Shown one piece after another: positions 62,363 through 64,000 of a DNA stretch of 64,000 nucleotides. Position numbers and translations under genes: made by a program. Every line of letters starts with the position of its first letter. Position 1 is the first letter of the stretch. A model generated the notes under the pieces. That model had not been told where the DNA came from. It did no database searches and saw nothing but the letters and a program-made list of their open reading frames with translations. Source of the DNA: Desulfobacteraceae bacterium (GTDB lineage: Bacteria > Desulfobacterota > Desulfobacteria > Desulfobacterales > Desulfosalsimonadaceae); the NCBI GenBank assembly GCA_011389515.1, contig JAABUA010000006.1:1-64000 (forward strand). The letters are read 5' to 3'.

Positions 62363-63154
62363 ATGTCATATGAAACCATTCTATTCGAACAGGAAGACGA
62401 TTTTGCTACAATTACCATTAATCGTCCAAAATCGCTGAATGCACTGAATTCGAAGGTGCTGCAGGAACTTGTCGACGCGCTTGACAAAGTTGCCGGAAAT
62501 GAGGATATCCGTGTTCTTATTCTGACGGGGGCCGGTGAAAAGGCGTTTGTTGCCGGCGCCGATATCGGCGAGCTTTCGACCCTGAATCCTGTGCAGGCCC
62601 GCTACTTTGCAAAAAACGGGCATATGGTCATGAACAAGCTGCAGGAACTTCCCATACCGGTAATCGCCGCTGTTAACGGATTCGCTCTGGGCGGAGGGCT
62701 GGAAATCTCGCTGGCATGCGATTTTATATATGCATCGGATAATGCAAAAATCGGGCTGCCGGAAATAAACCTGGGCATCATTCCCGGTTTCGGCGGAACA
62801 CAGCGGCTTGCCCGGATCGTCGGCAAAAACCTGGCCAAGGAAATGATATTTACAGGAAAAATGTTGGGCGCCGAGGAAGCCATGAATAAAGGCATCATCA
62901 ATAAAGTCCTGCCGGCGGAGCAGTTGATGCCGGAAGTGAAAAAGACCGCCGGCATAATGGCTGCAAAGGGCAAAGTGTCGCTGAATGCCGCCAAAAAAGC
63001 CATTAACGACGGAATGGATGTCGATCTTTCCAGCGGCTGCAAGATGGAGATCAATGCCTTTGCGCTCTGCATAGCAAGCGAAGATGCCAAAGAAGGGACA
63101 ACGGCCTTCCTGGAAAAACGCACAGCCGCATTCAAGGCGAGCCTGAAAGGGTAG
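62363..63154 (+). CDS. Enoyl-CoA hydratase (crotonase family)
   Basis: A 263-residue crotonase that adds water to short-chain enoyl-CoA. The oxyanion-hole block KAFVAGADIGELS, the first catalytic glutamate in ALGGGLEISLACDF and the second in GLPEINLGIIPGFGGTQRL are all intact, which favours hydratase over isomerase activity. An AGGAGGG ribosome site precedes the ATG. It is the first plus-strand gene after the TRAP operon and shares operator-like motifs with the downstream phenylacetate-CoA ligase gene. Confidence 0.92.
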   Translation: MSYETILFEQEDDFATITINRPKSLNALNSKVLQELVDALDKVAGNEDIRVLILTGAGEKAFVAGADIGELSTLNPVQARYFAKNGHMVMNKLQELPIPVIAAVNGFALGGGLEISLACDFIYASDNAKIGLPEINLGIIPGFGGTQRLARIVGKNLAKEMIFTGKMLGAEEAMNKGIINKVLPAEQLMPEVKKTAGIMAAKGKVSLNAAKKAINDGMDVDLSSGCKMEINAFALCIASEDAKEGTTAFLEKRTAAFKASLKG

Positions 63155-63163
63155 TTTTTTTTC

Positions 63164-63192
63164 TTGACATACGTACCGCATACGTTTAGAAA
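63164..63192 (+). promoter_or_regulatory. Predicted sigma-70 promoter with operator-like repeats in the spacer
   Basis: TTGACA (63164-63169), a 17-base spacer and TAGAAA (63187-63192) match the sigma-70 pattern. The spacer and -35 edge contain CATACGT twice, related to the palindrome at 62152-62163. A repressor bound there would block the promoter. Confidence 0.6.
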
Positions 63193-63446
63193 AGGCAGAA
63201 TGATAGATAGGCAGGAGGCATGTACAGGCGCATGGAAAGCCATCTGTACAATGAACGTTTGATATTGAAACGGATAATTAACGCCATGACAGCAACAAAA
63301 GGCTGTCCGGCAGATTTTGGGAACTTTTTCTTTTTTAGGAAGTCTTCCCATGGATCGGCCGGGTCAACGCCATAAAATTATACACAACCGGATCGTGATT
63401 ACGCCATGGGAAGACGCGCAAGGGTCGCCCATGGTTTATTTTTTTT

Positions 63447-63485
63447 AATATGGCCGTGTGGCACCCGCCCACGGCCATATTTTTA
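63447..63485 (+). terminator. Intrinsic terminator upstream of the phenylacetate-CoA ligase gene
   Basis: AATATGGCCGTG (63447-63458) pairs with CACGGCCATATT (63470-63481) around an 11-base loop, and the T run extends to 63485 (TTTTT with one A next to it). It would end transcripts from the crotonase gene or from the 63164 promoter about 60 bases before the next start codon. Confidence 0.75.
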
Positions 63486-63548
63486 TTTCTGCACCGCCAC
63501 CGTGGCACGGCGCGCCGTTACTTTACAACTTGGGGAGGATACCGAAAA

Positions 63549-64000
63549 ATGATTTTTAATATCGAATATGAAACAATGCCCCGGGAGGCGCTTGAAGCCA
63601 TCCAGCTGCGGCGGCTGCAGGCCACCCTGTCGCGTGCCAATGCCATGGTTCCTTTTTACCGGTCGAAATTCAAAGAATCCGGCATTACGCCGCAAGACAT
63701 CAAATCGCTTGAGGATTTGCGCCGATTGCCGTTCACCATCAAGCAGGATCTCCGGGACAACTATCCTTTCGGGATGTTCGCGGTGCCCATGGACAACGTC
63801 GTCCGGATTCATGCATCCTCCGGAACCACGGGGCAGCCCACCGTTGTCGGTTACACGGCGCGGGATATCGATACGTGGGCGGAGCTCATGGCGCGCGCCC
63901 TTACCGCCGGGGGGGCCACCCGCGGAGACATCATCCACAACGCATACGGATACGGTCTTTTCACTGGGGGACTGGGCGTTCACTACGGCGCGGAAAAACT
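63549..64000 (+). CDS. paaK: Phenylacetate-CoA ligase family protein (3' end cut by window edge)
   Basis: The first 150 residues of an adenylate-forming CoA ligase. The ATG at 63549 has a GGGAGGA ribosome site. The protein opens [20 protein letters not shown] and has the phosphate-binding motif [16 protein letters not shown] near residue 87, typical of PaaK. The enzyme activates phenylacetate or a similar aryl acid to its CoA ester. The remaining roughly 280 residues lie outside. The upstream crotonase supports an acyl-CoA or aromatic-acid pathway. Confidence 0.9.
   Translation, partial: MIFNIEYETMPREALEAIQLRRLQATLSRANAMVPFYRSKFKESGITPQDIKSLEDLRRLPFTIKQDLRDNYPFGMFAVPMDNVVRIHASSGTTGQPTVVGYTARDIDTWAELMARALTAGGATRGDIIHNAYGYGLFTGGLGVHYGAEK

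Larger units (their letters stand above)
63155..63548 (+). other. Structured leader between the crotonase and phenylacetate-CoA ligase genes
   Basis: 394 bases with their own promoter (63164-63192) and terminator (63447-63485). Between them lie a 12-bp inverted repeat, GTCTTCCCATGG (63342-63353) with CCATGGGAAGAC (63404-63415), and a 51-codon frame from ATG 63220 to TAA 63375 (MYRRMESHLYNERLILKRII onward) with AGGAGG placed too close to the ATG. It could be a small RNA, an attenuator leader or a tiny gene; none is proven. Confidence 0.45.

Overview
The window looks like a chromosome segment of a Gram-negative, anaerobic member of the Desulfobacterota (Desulfobacteraceae-like). This is inferred from gene content: an anaerobic (early-cobalt) cobalamin pathway with a periplasmic CbiK, a selenocysteine tRNA, an MglA/Roadblock-type cluster, a TAXI-type TRAP transporter and CoA-ester genes. 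No rRNA, CRISPR array, transposase or integrase gene was recognised.

Layout. (1) 1-4098: recA (cut by the window edge), thpR, larC and a peptidase-T-like gene on the minus strand, with tRNA-Sec diverging from the peptidase. (2) 4171-14776: an eleven-gene minus-strand cluster (Roadblock protein, MglA-like GTPase, two unknowns, a zinc-ribbon/sensor/HAMP membrane protein, two PATAN-type proteins of which one is a response regulator, a second Roadblock protein, a PilB/GspE-like ATPase with a TPR-like N-terminus, a PilZ protein and a class III nucleotide cyclase). It reads as an undescribed polarity or motility-type signalling module. (3) 14777-28157: a possible MITE, then purB, an AMIN/amidase lipoprotein, mutS, lapA-like, dgt, ATP-grasp, a lipoprotein, a TPR lipoprotein, an RpoH-like sigma factor and tRNA-Arg(TCT). 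(4) 28158-49453: every intact gene is on the plus strand. A decayed SRAP gene, a cobalamin riboswitch with a terminator, then a nearly complete cobalamin operon: periplasmic CbiK, BtuCDF-type ABC transporter, CbiA, CbiC, CbiL, a Gate-domain membrane protein, CbiD, a CbiE-CbiT-CbiF triple fusion, CbiG, CbiH, CbiB, CobS, CbiR, CobU, CobT and a CobD-CobQ fusion. (5) 49454-61999: minus strand again. A hybrid histidine kinase with two periplasmic solute-binding domains, then an apparent operon of ATP-grasp enzyme, KamA-family radical SAM enzyme, M20 peptidase, TAXI receptor, fused TRAP permease and Gate-domain membrane protein, and a methyltransferase. (6) 62363-64000: a crotonase and the start of a phenylacetate-CoA ligase, separated by a leader with its own promoter-like and terminator-like signals.

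Main discovery. The cobalamin block is bounded by the tRNA-Arg gene and, 21.3 kb downstream, by a direct copy of that tRNA's 3' end (19 identical bases plus a further 11-base block, with a 5-base deletion between). The block is inverted in transcription relative to both flanks. This is the signature of a genomic island inserted at tRNA-Arg(TCT), meaning the cobalamin pathway probably arrived, or was mobilised, as one piece. No integrase is left.

How the genes work together. The riboswitch probably shuts the cobalamin operon down by transcription termination when cobamide is plentiful. The operon covers corrin ring synthesis, lower-ligand attachment, corrinoid uptake and, via CbiR, remodelling. 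A precorrin-6A reductase (CbiJ) and a corrinoid adenosyltransferase were not seen and must lie elsewhere. The TRAP/KamA/ATP-grasp/M20 operon looks like uptake and processing of an amino acid or peptide through a beta-amino-acid intermediate; its substrate is unknown.
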